The position numbers and the translations under genes were made by a program. This document shows, piece by piece, positions 54,490-64,000 of a DNA stretch of 64,000 bases. Below the pieces are notes generated by a model. That model ran no database searches. It had not been told where the DNA came from and saw only the letters and a program-made list of their open reading frames with translations. How positions within the stretch are numbered: the first letter of the stretch is position 1; each line of letters starts with the position of its first letter. Source of the stretch: Doryteuthis pealeii (lineage: Eukaryota > Mollusca > Cephalopoda > Myopsida > Loliginidae); contig CM042138.1 of NCBI GenBank assembly GCA_023376005.1, positions 97,031,824-97,095,823 on the forward strand, written 5' to 3'.

Positions 54490-54925
54490 CTGACACCACA
54501 GATTCCCATGACTATCTCACATTCTTATCAGTCATTGCCCCTGGCAAGTCTTCTGCATGGCATCCAGAATCCATACAGAGCTGATTGATGAAGGTTTTTG
54601 CTGATTGGCCTATACTGGTGTGTCCACAGGAAAATGTCCCTTATGAGTCTGTCCTTGCTTCTACAGCAGTGCTCAGCATGTCTTGTTAGTTTTACTTTGA
54701 TGGTTTGTGTGATAGGAGTTAAGTAGCTGTACAACTGCTACCAGGATTTGTACAAGACAGCACCAGCATCCTTGTGTAATTCCCATCTAGCTTTTACTCT
54801 GTTTCGTTAGAGTCCAAAGAGTGCAGCCATACAGTAGAACTGACATAGCCACAGATTGGAAGAATTGTCACTTTATTTATGAACTCTTGGAGAGAGGGGA
54901 CTCTGCTAAATATCTTCCCTGCTTC
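54490..54925 (-). mobile_element. LINE remnant (RT ORF C-terminus)
   Basis: Minus strand gives YLTPITQTIKVKLTRHAEH followed by broken copies of the same post-RT peptide as at 15.5 kb. Nucleotide matches include GAATTGTCACTTTA and GCAGCCATACAGTA. Confidence 0.75.
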
Positions 54926-54989
54926 CAAGCATCCCAACAAAGCTAAAATAAAACTGATTATTTAAGAAAATTGTACCCTACTACAACAA

Positions 54990-54993
54990 TTTG

Positions 54994-55030
<37 letters not shown>
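54990..55030 (+). repeat. (AT)n microsatellite
   Basis: About 20 TA units. Confidence 0.95.
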
Positions 55031-55035
<5 letters not shown>

Positions 55036-55374
55036 ATCATGAAAGATTTTGACATACTTGTTTAATAAATTCTATAAATGATATGGTTATATAAACAGCT
55101 ACTTTTATGGATTTTGCACACAATGTAACAGTTTGATCACACAATTTTAGTGCTAATCAATATATATTTTTTTTAAATATGAAAAGGTTTTTTTTTTCGC
55201 TACTTTCCAAAAAAATACGATGTGAACAAAGAAACACTACATTTTTTTTTTTGCTCCTCGGTTAGTTGGTGTTTAATGGCATATCAACACTTGTGGGTTA
55301 TTTAATTCTTTATATAGGATTTGTTTAACTTCATGTGCATAAAAAATTTGATTAAAAAATAATTTGGTTAACCA

Positions 55375-55525
55375 AATTAAGATGAGACCCTAAAAGGTAA
55401 TACCACTTCAGGTAAGAGTAGACCAAGGAGTAATGACAATGAAGGGGTACTCCACACTCTCCTGAATTGGAACCTCACCACTAGATGGAGTTTAGTATTA
55501 TACCCAGGACACACTACTGGAGGAG
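55375..55525 (+). repeat. C-family repeat
   Basis: GATGAGACCCTAAAAGGTAA, AACCTCACCACTAGATGGAG. Confidence 0.72.
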
Positions 55526-55707
55526 AGTGCATTTCACATGTATTATTCCAAACATTCTCCCTCCAAGTTAAAGGTAAATATGAAGGTAAGAATTTTTTGC
55601 ACACATATCAAGTATACCTATGTCACTTTCGGACTTGGGGGATAAAGGAATAAACCTCTTTATCCCCCCAGCTATGGGTTAATTAGTACCACTACACATG
55701 AACACAG

Positions 55708-55862
55708 TGTGGGTTGCCCATCAAAAAACTAGATTGATCAGTTCTACAAAGATACTGCATAATGTGCAGAGGACCAGCCAGTAGCTATGGCTGATAGGGA
55801 TGTGTGGTGAGGAAGAGTCATGGAGATCCGTGCTGATGGCACAACTTGATGATGATGACTGT
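55708..55862 (+). mobile_element. LINE 3' tail fragment
   Basis: GTGGGTTGCCCATCAAAAAA CTAGATTGATC (GHPAKTxID region) to GATGGCACAACTTGATGATG; same LINE lineage as 41140-41635. Confidence 0.65.
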
Positions 55863-56159
55863 TCTTCTACAAGCATGGTTTTAGCATTAAATAACCCACA
55901 AAAGGCTGATATGCCATTAAACAAAGAAACCAAACCTAGATTGATTTACTTGTTATATATTTTATTTGCTAAAATATGTTTTAGGTTAACATTATTTTCA
56001 AAGAATAATTTTCAGTTTTTTTTTTTAAGCACTGTTGATCATTATTAATTTTGACTGGTATCTTAATTTTAATTAGAGTTGCACTGAGTGTTTGTTCTTT
56101 ATTTCTCTCTGTTTGTCTTTGTTATAGAAATAACCTGAGTGAGTTGCTTTAAAAAAGAG

Positions 56160-56310
56160 AGAGAAAAGGAAAAATAAACTAAAATTAAAAGATGAAAAAA
56201 AAAGAAAAAAATAGAAAGAAAAGAAAAAAAAAAGGCAACTAAAATTGAAGGAAAAAAAAGAAAAACAGAAACCAAAACTAAAAGCTAAAAAAACACATAA
56301 AAAAAAATAA
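56160..56310 (+). repeat. A-rich tract
   Basis: A/G-rich simple sequence, similar in style to the 18.9-kb tract. Confidence 0.85.
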
Positions 56311-56804
56311 ACACCAGTCAAAATTAATAATAATAATTCTGGTTGATAAAATTGCACTTAAACAAAACCCCAAATCTGCCAAGGTCGATAATCAGTTAAA
56401 CGTAAAGATTATCTAAGAGGAAGTAATAGCTAATTCGAAAACAAAAGAATACAGAGCTTAGGAGATTGTATCAGAAAAGAAAAAAATCAGATAAAATTTT
56501 TTCTCCTATAAAAAAAAACCCACTGCTACCAAACTAACCAAGTGTTTAAATTCAATTCTCTACTTCAAGGTTACTGGGGGGCATGGCCTAAGGCAGGGGT
56601 CTCAAATGCACAGTTCACAAACTACTTTTTCTATAGCATGTAATGGAACAATTTTTGTGACCAATATTTTCCTAAATTATAAATTTAGGTATTTGTTCTT
56701 CACCCCCAACCATGTTTCTTTCCAGAGAAGGGTAGAATGTACTATTATATTTCAGTCACTTTCACTTCAAGATCAAAAGCTGAAAAGTAGATATGATTTC
56801 ATAT

Positions 56805-56940
56805 ACAAGGGTAAGTCAAAAAGTAAGGCCATCTTTTTATAAAACTATGGCTTACATTGAGACCGTAACGAGACTCAGAGCAAGAATCCAATGAGTAAGA
56901 CCCAACTTGCCAATTGACAATGCCCTCCTTCTGCAGGACT
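56805..56940 (+). mobile_element. mariner-like left end
   Basis: TACAAGGGTAAGTCAAAAAG start and AGAGCAAGAATCC, CCCAACTTGCCA interior match the complement of 24880-25037. No right end. Confidence 0.72.
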
Positions 56941-57195
56941 GTGGGTGACCCAATATAAAAATTATTAAAGCATTAAATGACCCGAGAAAAACAAAAGAGC
57001 CAACAAAACGGATTATTTTGTTTCAAACTGTGAGAAGGGGTAGATTTGACAACACCTATTGGTATGGGGAAGGTATACCTGAGATGACAGACAACACACA
57101 CACACAAATAGAAAAATCATAGAAAATTTTTGCGAGTAGATTGCTAAATATTTCTTCCTGCTATTTCTTTAAATGTGATAAAAATTTGAATTTTT

Positions 57196-57540
57196 CTTTT
57201 TCTGTATTATTTGGATGATTCAGACTATTGTCCTCATCTTTATTATTATCTGTACAATGTTTTGGCTGATGTGCCCTCCACCTTTCTTCAGGTATTTCTT
57301 GTTGTAATTGGGAGCCATCATGGAACTTTGAACCCAACCCTTTATTCAATCCACAAGGGTATTCTGTTCTCATTCCGTTAACCATAGCTGGTTACAAGTG
57401 TTAAACTGTGTTAATTATTATTCTATGTTACTGTCGCCCATTGACCAGGATTGAACTTGCAGCCTAGAGATAACTGTCACTTAGAACTGTATTAACTAAA
57501 CACCTATATCCACTACACTATGTGTCCAATTGCTTTTTCT
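57196..57540 (-). mobile_element. SINE-F copy, full length
   Basis: Minus strand: head GGACACATAGTGTAGTGGAT, B box GGTTCAATCCTGGTCAATG, ...CCTGAAGAAAGGTGGAGGGC and tail GATGAGGACAATAGTCTGAA. Confidence 0.85.
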
Positions 57541-57877
57541 GTTTCAATAATATTCAGAATACAATTTATTGCAATTTACCCATGAAATACAATAAAATGA
57601 ACCCCCCTCAAAAAAAAAAACCCCAGAATTTATCAAAACTGAAAACGAAACAAAAGAAATTTACTAAAAGTAAAAACTGAATCAAGGAAAATTTTAAATG
57701 GAAAATTTGTTAACCTATCCCACTTGCTATCATGTATGTATTCATTTTGATAAAAAAAAACAAGATAGCAACTTGTATTGTAGATTATCATTATTATCAA
57801 GGTGTGTCAACAGCACAGATTACTTTGGGTCCCGTCATCCGTCCTTATTGGCCATGGCTCTTGGTAAGTCCTCTAAA

Positions 57878-57944
57878 GCAGTGGTTCTTAACTGGGGGCC
57901 TATATGCTACCCCGGACCATATAACATTTATTTGGGTCTGGGTA
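57878..57944 (+). mobile_element. hAT-type terminus (CAGTGGTTCTTAACTGGG)
   Basis: GCAGTGGTTCTTAACTGGGG resembles the ends of Charlie/MER5-type hAT MITEs; the element is cut by the SINE-A that follows and no right end was found. Confidence 0.4.
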
Positions 57945-58217
57945 GGGCCACTTTAGCTTAGTTGGTAGTGCGTCCGACTAAGAACCACAAGTTACCAGGT
58001 TTGATACAGGCCCTGTCCAACTCAGTTTATGAGTAGCACAGGGATCTGTGCGGTAAATTGAGAAGTTGATGGTAGGTGTGGTGCTCCACACCAGAAGCCA
58101 AAACAATTTCCTTGGTCTAGCTCTAGTGAAAAGGAGATATATTCCCTCACTGTCTGGTTGATTCCAGCCCCCCCCCCCCCCCCGAGTTGAATTTAGGCCA
58201 CCCTGACAACTTTACCT
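57945..58217 (+). mobile_element. SINE-A copy with C-tract insertion
   Basis: GGGCCACTTTAGCTTAGTTG head to CCACCCTGACAACTTTACC end; a C16-type run at about 58168-58184 is inserted before the 3' end. Confidence 0.88.
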
Positions 58218-58439
58218 ACTGAGCAAAAAATATTTAATCATAAAAATACAATAGGATTTTTAAACATCGAATGACCATAATAAAATTGGAATCAAAGGGA
58301 TCTATAGGTAAAAAAAGGATGAGGACATCACCCGGTATCTGCACATCTTGCCTTACTTACTGCCCTCATTTCACTTTAGTACTGCTATGCCTCTCTCCCA
58401 GAATGTAATGACCCCCTTTGAGTTCTTGATTTTGAGACT

Positions 58440-58548
58440 CCCTGGCCTAAAGTGTAATGGTTAATGAGCTAGATCATTGAGTTATATTCTCACTTTGCAT
58501 ACCATACCTTTGAGCCTTGTACCAAACTAAGCTAAGAAAATGAATCTA
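58440..58548 (+). mobile_element. SINE-E head
   Basis: AAGTGTAATGGTTAATGAGC, GAGTTATATTCTCACTTTGC, GAGCCTTGTACCAAACTAAG. Confidence 0.7.
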
Positions 58549-58554
58549 TCAAGG

Positions 58555-58862
58555 GAGGTGCTGGTGGTGTAATGGTTATTGTCATACGAAATGGAATCTG
58601 GGACTTGAGTTCAATCTTTAGGTTTAGTTTGGTTTGTCTTAATGGCATATCAACATTGGTGGGTCATTTAATGCCGGCAAAGTTTTAAAATAAATACATT
58701 CTTTATGGATATTCAATTTTTTTATAAGCACATTTTTCTATTTAACCCATAGATTGAACCTGAACAGGTACTACCACTCTAGGTCAGAGTGGACCTGGGA
58801 GCAATGGTGATAAAAGGGGTGCTCCACAATCCCCAGACCTCCAGAACTGGAACCTCACCATA
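58555..58862 (+). repeat. SINE-B head interrupted by a C-family repeat
   Basis: SINE-B head GGTGTAATGGTTATTGTCAT...TTGAGTTCAATCT to 58618, then C-family TTAATGGCATATCAACATTG ... CCAGAACTGGAACCTCACC. The SINE-B body resumes after about 58935 (CAAGAGTTCAAATCCTTGAC). Confidence 0.7.
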
Positions 58863-58934
58863 TCAACCTTTGTGGGTTATTTAATCCTAAAGCCATTTTT
58901 GTAGAAGAACAGTAGTGGTACTATTTAACCTTTA

Positions 58935-59250
58935 GGGGGGCCAAGAGTTCAAATCCTTGACAAGGCTGTTTGCTTTTCACATAGTGCTAGTACCCTTGAG
59001 AAAGGTATGAATTCAACTATTCTCCAAGGTATGAGTAAAATAGTAGGGCACACTAGGTTCTTTAATTTTATAGTTATTAAGGATACATGACAAGTAATTA
59101 TAAGTACTCATCTCTTCTTTCCCCTAGTTATTAGGTAAAACAGTGTTTGGTATGGCAACTGGTCTAGAAAAAGGAAAAACTGAATTCAAACTGTTTAAAA
59201 TTGACTGTCACATCTTGTTCATGGTGAAGGGGTTGGGTAAATATATATAT
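58935..59250 (+). mobile_element. SINE-B body, broken
   Basis: CAAGGCTGTTTGCTTTTCAC, GAGAAAGGTATGAATTCAAC and, after about 70 bp of other DNA, GTCTAGAAAAAGGAAAAACT and the tail GGGGTTGGGTAAATATATAT. Confidence 0.75.
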
Positions 59251-59448
59251 CAAGGTTACTAGTAGGATTTTAGTGACAGCTGTATAATTTATTGTTTTTA
59301 AGTGACATTCTTGGTTCAATACAAGTTCACGAAAGTACTGCAGACATCATATGTTGTATCAGGTAAACGAGTACGTACGCTTGCCCTTGTCAAGGTTGAT
59401 AATGAGTGTAACAGTTTAAAATCATTGTTTTTTTTTTTTATTGATATT

Positions 59449-59788
59449 CAGAGATGCTGATAGGTATGTGTTCTGCATCCCTGATGCACAAAAATCTAAA
59501 AGGGCATAGTAAAATCGTATCCATGCGTCCTAGTGTTTTTCTTTTTTCTTCCCTCACCATTTCAAGCTAACTGTAAATACATTTCAATAATTTCTTAGAA
59601 ACTAATTATACAGGATAGGTTACAAGGTAGGAGTTAGACGGATTTAGTTGTTTCCCCAGATCATAAATAAAAACCCAACAATCTATTAAGAAACTTTAGT
59701 TGGGACCCGTAAATTTTCCTGGGGATTCTTTCAAAGCAAATATGTGTGTCCCAGGACGCACTAAATTAAAAAGCTATCAGCATCACTG
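59449..59788 (+). mobile_element. hAT6-like MITE, TSD GATATT
   Basis: CAGAGATGCTGATAGGT...AGCTATCAGCATCACTG; GATATT at 59443-59448 and 59789-59794. Longest of the three copies (340 bp). Confidence 0.93.
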
Positions 59789-59919
59789 GATATTACCGAT
59801 TCATGATTTTATAGTTATTAAGGATACATGACAAGTAATTATAGGGGAGTGGTTGACCCAAGTACTCATCTCCAAACATTGTGGCATATCAGTGACAAGA
59901 CAAATTCATACTTTTTAAC

Positions 59920-60155
59920 ATAGGAAACAGATTTGGCAATCCAAGTTCAAATCCTAGATGAGACTGTTTCTGTTTCTATTTCACAGTAATGCCCTTAGGA
60001 AAGGCATGAATCCATCTCTTCTTCCCCTAGTTATTAGGTAAAACACTGCTTGGTATGGCAGCTGGTCTAAGAGAAAGATAACTAAATTCAAACCAGTTGA
60101 ACCCAGCTTAAGAATTGACCTTGTGTCAGGATAGTGTGGTTTAGTAAATACATAT
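59920..60155 (+). mobile_element. SINE-B copy
   Basis: GGCAATCCAAGTTCAAATCC, TAGATGAGACTGTTTCTG, GGAAAGGCATGAATCC, AATTCAAACCAGTTGAACCC. Confidence 0.83.
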
Positions 60156-60164
60156 TTACAAACG

Positions 60165-60400
60165 ATTATTGTCATAGGAAAAAGAATCAGTGACCTGAAT
60201 TCAAATCCTACACAAAGCTGTTTGCATTTCACTTCACACTAAATAGTAGGGCAGACTGGGTTCTTTAGCCTTGGTAAGGCAACTAGTCAAGGAGAAGGAA
60301 AACAATGAATTCAAACCTGTTAAATTCAACTTAAAAAGTGACCTTGTGTTGCATCCTGTTTGTATAAAGAGGGTTGGGTAAATACATATTTGAATTCCTT
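60165..60400 (+). mobile_element. SINE-B copy with deletion
   Basis: TTATTGTCATAGGAAAAAGA, GAATTCAAATCCTACACAAA, then AATAGTAGGGCAGACTGGGT and the tail GAGGGTTGGGTAAATACATA. The segment between TTTCAC and AATAGTAGG is lost. Placed 10 bp after another SINE-B. Confidence 0.85.
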
Positions 60401-60869
60401 CTGACAAGGAAAAATGGCGGAAGAATTGGATAAATATATACATATTTGCAAAAGATGGAAGAACAAAAAATATTGTGTACTAAAAGGTTCTCGGAAAAGA
60501 ATCAAAATTTTCCTTTTTGTTGTATTTTTTTTCTTTCTGCCATGTTCATATTTCTGTATCCATCAAACCTTCCTAAAATATTATAAGAATTATTTCATTC
60601 AAATATTTTATCTTATTTAATTATTTATTTTTCTTAAAGAATTGCCAGGTACCTCTGCTATTTATCATTTTATTAGTGGTATAAATATACTAATTCTAAA
60701 GTTTCACAAAAAGAAAGGAATAAAATTTCTGTTTAGGTGAATCAATATGGTTCCACAAGGAGTGTAACCAATACTACTACTACTACTGCTGCAACCACGA
60801 ACATGACATGTCTGCATTCACCCATCAATCCTCCAGTTCTTTGTCTTTCCAAAGCAACTCGAAACAGCA

Positions 60870-60910
60870 GGGCAAGGCAGGGCAGGGCAAGGCAAGGCAG
60901 GGCAGGGGTG
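60870..60910 (+). repeat. GGCAR pentamer repeat
   Basis: GGCAA and GGCAG units, about eight. Confidence 0.9.
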
Positions 60911-61129
60911 GTGGTGGATAAAAGACAAACGGACAGATGGCAGGTTGGGATTCCAACTCTGCTGACAATGGCCGAGGGCCAGAGTGCAGAAGAAGGCAAA
61001 GAATTTTCTCTGGATTTGGGATTCCAACCCAGTAGCAGTAGCAGAATTTAATGGATAAGATTCCAGTGTTTGTGCGGCAAGTCATGGTGCCCTAGAAATA
61101 TCCAAGAGTGGCAGGGAGGGAATAGATGA

Positions 61130-61620
61130 TGGTGGGTGTGGAGAGGAAAGGCTTAGTTTTTAAGAGAAAGGGAAGAAGAGAAAAAGGAAGAGGAGAGGGA
61201 GTGGGAAGATACAGAAAGAAAGAGAGTAGAAAAGGACAGAGAGGAGTAGTAGAGAGGGATGTAGAGAGGGATAAAGAAGAAGTGGGAGAAAAGGAGGAGA
61301 AAGGGGCAGAAAAAAGGAGTGTGTGAAAAGGGGCAGAAATAGATGAAGAAAAAGCGAGGAGAAAGGAGTAGAAAGAAAAGGAGTGAGAATGGGAGTAGAA
61401 AGGGACATCAAAAAAGAGTGAGAGAAAAGGGTTAGAAGGGATCAGAAAGAAAGAAAAAGAAAAAAAAAGAGAGAAAAAAGGTGACAGAAAGGAGAGAAAG
61501 GGAGAAAAGGTGACAGAAAGGAGAGAAAGGGAGAAAAGGTGACAGAAAGGAGAGAAAGGGAGAAAAGTGACAGAAAGGAGAGAAAGGGAAAAAAGGGATA
61601 AAAAAGGAGAGAGAGTGATT
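61130..61620 (+). repeat. G/A-rich purine tract with 29-bp tandem units
   Basis: Purine-rich throughout. From about 61476 to 61590 the unit AAAAGGTGACAGAAAGGAGA GAAAGGGAG repeats four times. Confidence 0.92.
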
Positions 61621-61659
61621 GGAAAGGGATTAGAGAGAGAGAGAGAGAGAGAGAGTGAT

Positions 61660-61697
<38 letters not shown>

Positions 61698-61764
61698 AGA
61701 GAGAGAGAGAGTGATTGGAGAGAGAGTGATTGGAGAGAGAGTGACTGACTGGAGAGAGAGTGAT

Positions 61765-61798
<34 letters not shown>

Positions 61799-61862
61799 TT
61801 GGAGAGAGAGAGAGAGAGAGTGATTGGAGAGAGAGAGTGATTGGAGAGAGAGAGAGAGAGTG

Positions 61863-61905
<43 letters not shown>

Positions 61906-62000
61906 TTGAGAGAGAGAGAGAGAGAGAGAGAGTGATTGGAGAGAGAGAGAGAGAGTGATTGAGAGAGAGAGAGAGTGAGAGAGAGAGAGAGAGAGGTTGA
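61620..62000 (+). repeat. (GA)n interspersed with GTGATTGGA
   Basis: GA runs of varied length separated by about 15 GTGATTGGAGAGA or GTGATTGAGAGA units. Confidence 0.95.
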
Positions 62001-62149
62001 TGAAACAGAGGAACGGTTGGTTTGCTTTGGTTTATTTAAAGGCTTATCAAGCCTTATAAGTTATTTAATGCCAACATTTTATTCATTTATAAATGTTTGA
62101 TTATAATCAAAACCATTTATATTTTTGACATTCCAATCATTTCAAATGG

Positions 62150-62360
62150 CACTTTTTTTTGATTTGTCCAATAATAATCATTTGTTTTCACAGTAATATG
62201 GTTTCAAGTGTCCCTACAAATTTTATACATAATTACATGGTTTAAAGTAACTATTCCTATTTAATATTAATAAGAATAATCATTTGTTTGTGTACAGTTG
62301 TATGGTATCAAATATTCTTATCTCATGAATAATGTGTAAAACAATTGCAGGGTTTTGAGC
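62150..62360 (+). repeat. ATGGTTTCAAGTA spaced repeat
   Basis: CAGTAATATGGTTTCAAGTG, CAGTTGTATGGTATCAAATA and related units; ends into a C-family repeat. Confidence 0.72.
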
Positions 62361-62384
62361 ATTCTTAACAATGCTAATAATTTT

Positions 62385-62610
62385 GAAACCCTAACAGGTA
62401 CTACCATTCCGAGTAAGATTGAACCTGTTTGTTGTAATGGCAATGAAGAGTTGACTCTACACTCACCAAAGCTCCAGAAATGGAGCCTCACCACCAGATG
62501 CAGTTAAATGTCATTACCAGGTCACCCTTTTTGTTTGGGGGGGGGGTTCTTATCCCTCTGCAGTGGATGTGGTTGATGTATTGTAAGCCCCTCCCACTGG
62601 GTTCAGAGAA
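62385..62610 (+). repeat. C-family repeat
   Basis: AAACCCTAACAGGTACTACC, CTCACCACCAGATGCAGTTA, CTCTGCAGTGGATGTGGTTG. Confidence 0.73.
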
Positions 62611-62614
62611 AAGG

Positions 62615-62800
62615 AGTGAGTGAGAGGAAAGTTAGAGTGGAGGGTCGAGAAGAGATAGAGAGAGGGGGAGGGGAGGGACAGAGAGAGAGAGAGAGAGAGA
62701 GAGAGAAGGAATAGTAGAGAGGGAGGGAAAGGGACATATAAAGAGGACTGAAAGAGGGAGAAATTAAGGGTAAAGAAAGAGAAGGATGGACACACACACA
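62615..62800 (+). repeat. G/A-rich purine tract
   Basis: Purine-rich low-complexity DNA with a (GA)n core at 62680-62706. Confidence 0.9.
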
Positions 62801-63289
62801 AATGCACTTACATATACTTAGAACAAGAAGGAGGAGGGAGGAGTGGAAAAGTAGCAAAACAGGTGAAAAAAAAAAAAAAAAAATTGGTGGTAAGTGAAAG
62901 GAACCAAATAAAAAGCCCATGAATTTTCTGCAAGTAGAAAATGGTGGACAGTTCCATCTTTGGGCCTTAAAGGGGGACAAAGTGTTTTGAAACCATGGTA
63001 ATGACAAAATGGAATCTTCCATGTTCCTAAAGACAAGCAGTGGAAGTATTCTTTAAAATAAAAATAAATAAAAATGTCAAATATATGTAAATATCATAAA
63101 AATGCAAAAAATTCAAATGTTTTCCAACTACGAATGAAAAGGCATTTCCGTGGCATATCTTTGCCTTACCCTAAAATCAATATTCCTTATTCTAACGCTG
63201 TCAAACCAGGACACTATGCACTATAATGACGGTTCAATGAATTTTCTGTTTAGACCATTTTTAATAAAAATCAAATTTATATTTGATAT

Positions 63290-63500
63290 AAAAAAAATAA
63301 ATAAATAAATAATATATATGAATAAATAAATAAACAAATAAAATAAATAAAAATGTTTAAATTTAAAAAAAATGCCATCTTAATAGTTAATCAAGATCAA
63401 TTGATTACATATGAAAACATGATAGAGAAAAAAAAGAAAAAAAGCACAAGAAAAAAGAAGAAAAATGAAAAAAAAAAAAAGAAAAAAGAAAAGTCCAAAG
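63290..63500 (+). repeat. (AATA)n and A-rich tract
   Basis: AATAAATAAATA runs then AAAAAGAAAA runs to about 63490. Confidence 0.9.
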
Positions 63501-63866
63501 CCCAACCAATACCTTCTACATGCAGACAGAGCCTTTATGATATCACTGAAATAATAATCCTTAATTTCATTGGCAAAAAAAGTAACAAAATCTACATTAT
63601 GGGGAGAGGGGGGGGAGAGGGCACTTGGTGGCACTTTGGCTGAGTTAGTTGTGCATTTCTCACTAGTACAAAGAGGTGGGAATGAAAGTCAAGCTATTTA
63701 ATGTTGATTTTCAAAGCAATACAACCACTTCACCCTTATATGATCTTCCAACAAAGATTAACTTGGCACATCATGATTAAATTTTATATTCATTATTGGA
63801 ATTAGTTAAGCAATCATTTTCATATTTAAATCTTTGTCTTATGTATAGGAGTCATTTCTCTATCTA

Positions 63867-64000
63867 CCAGTATATAGTTATTTACTAAGCTTAGCTTAGA
63901 TGTGGCACAAGGCCAGAAGTATAGGGCGCCCAATTAAAATCAAACTCACTATTAATGGTCTGCAAATCTAGTTTGTTAAACATTACACCACCTGAGGTGC
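63867..64000 (-). mobile_element. SINE-E head, well preserved
   Basis: Minus strand from the window edge: GCACCTCAGGTGGTGTAATG (A box) TTTAACAAACTAGATT, ATTAATAGTGAGTTTGATTT (B box), GGGCGCCC, GGCCTTGTGCCACATCTAAG CTAAGCTTAGTAAATAACTA. The best copy for defining the tRNA-like head. Confidence 0.85.

Larger units (their letters stand above)
47984..64000 (-). other. CMIP intron or 5' flank, upstream exon not found
   Basis: The first half of the PH domain must lie upstream on the minus strand. I looked for it here and did not find it. GC-richer, non-repetitive patches at about 50320-51070 and 60720-61130 could be regulatory or untranslated sequence. Everything else is repeats or AT-rich DNA. 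Confidence 0.6.

Overview
This is a eukaryotic, intron-dominated window, AT-rich and packed with microsatellites and transposon debris. The only protein-coding content I can support is five small exons on the minus strand of one gene, the orthologue of C-Maf-inducing protein (CMIP). They encode 151 consecutive codons: the second half of the PH domain and the start of the following helical region. The gene style (exons of 51-129 nt, introns up to 28 kb, all visible introns in phase 0) and the many tRNA-derived SINEs suggest a lophotrochozoan with a large genome. A mollusc is likely and a cephalopod is my leading guess, but nothing here proves the taxon.

Layout, in gene order from high to low coordinates: 47984-64000 is upstream intron; exon at 47855-47983; a 28-kb intron (19700-47854); exon at 19649-19699; an 11-kb intron (8609-19648) that opens with a ~700-nt pyrimidine tract on the transcribed-sense strand; exons at 8537-8608, 3766-3858 and 1818-1925; then intron to position 1. 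The first exon(s) and the C-terminal leucine-rich-repeat part lie outside the window or are not recognisable in it.

The rest is a mobile-element archive. Several elements are defined by termini plus target-site duplications (TSDs). There are two solo LTRs with 5-bp TSDs; three copies of a CAGWGATGCTGATAG-ended MITE, each with a perfect 6-bp TSD; a hAT-like element with an 8-bp TSD; a MULE-like MITE with a 9-bp TSD; and two full-length non-autonomous Helitrons ending in a GC hairpin plus CTAG. Mariner-like termini and a TA-flanked GGTACC-ended transposon family also occur. At least four tRNA-derived SINE families are present. One carries a 5S-rRNA-like segment behind a tRNA-like head, and one copy of another begins with an inverted copy of its own 3' tail. 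Eroded 3' ends of LINE reverse-transcriptase ORFs, two long perfect-style foldback hairpins, a 48-bp tandem repeat and many (AT)n, (GA)n and (A)n tracts fill the remainder. I found no intact transposase, reverse transcriptase, rRNA or functional tRNA gene, and no CRISPR or prokaryotic content.
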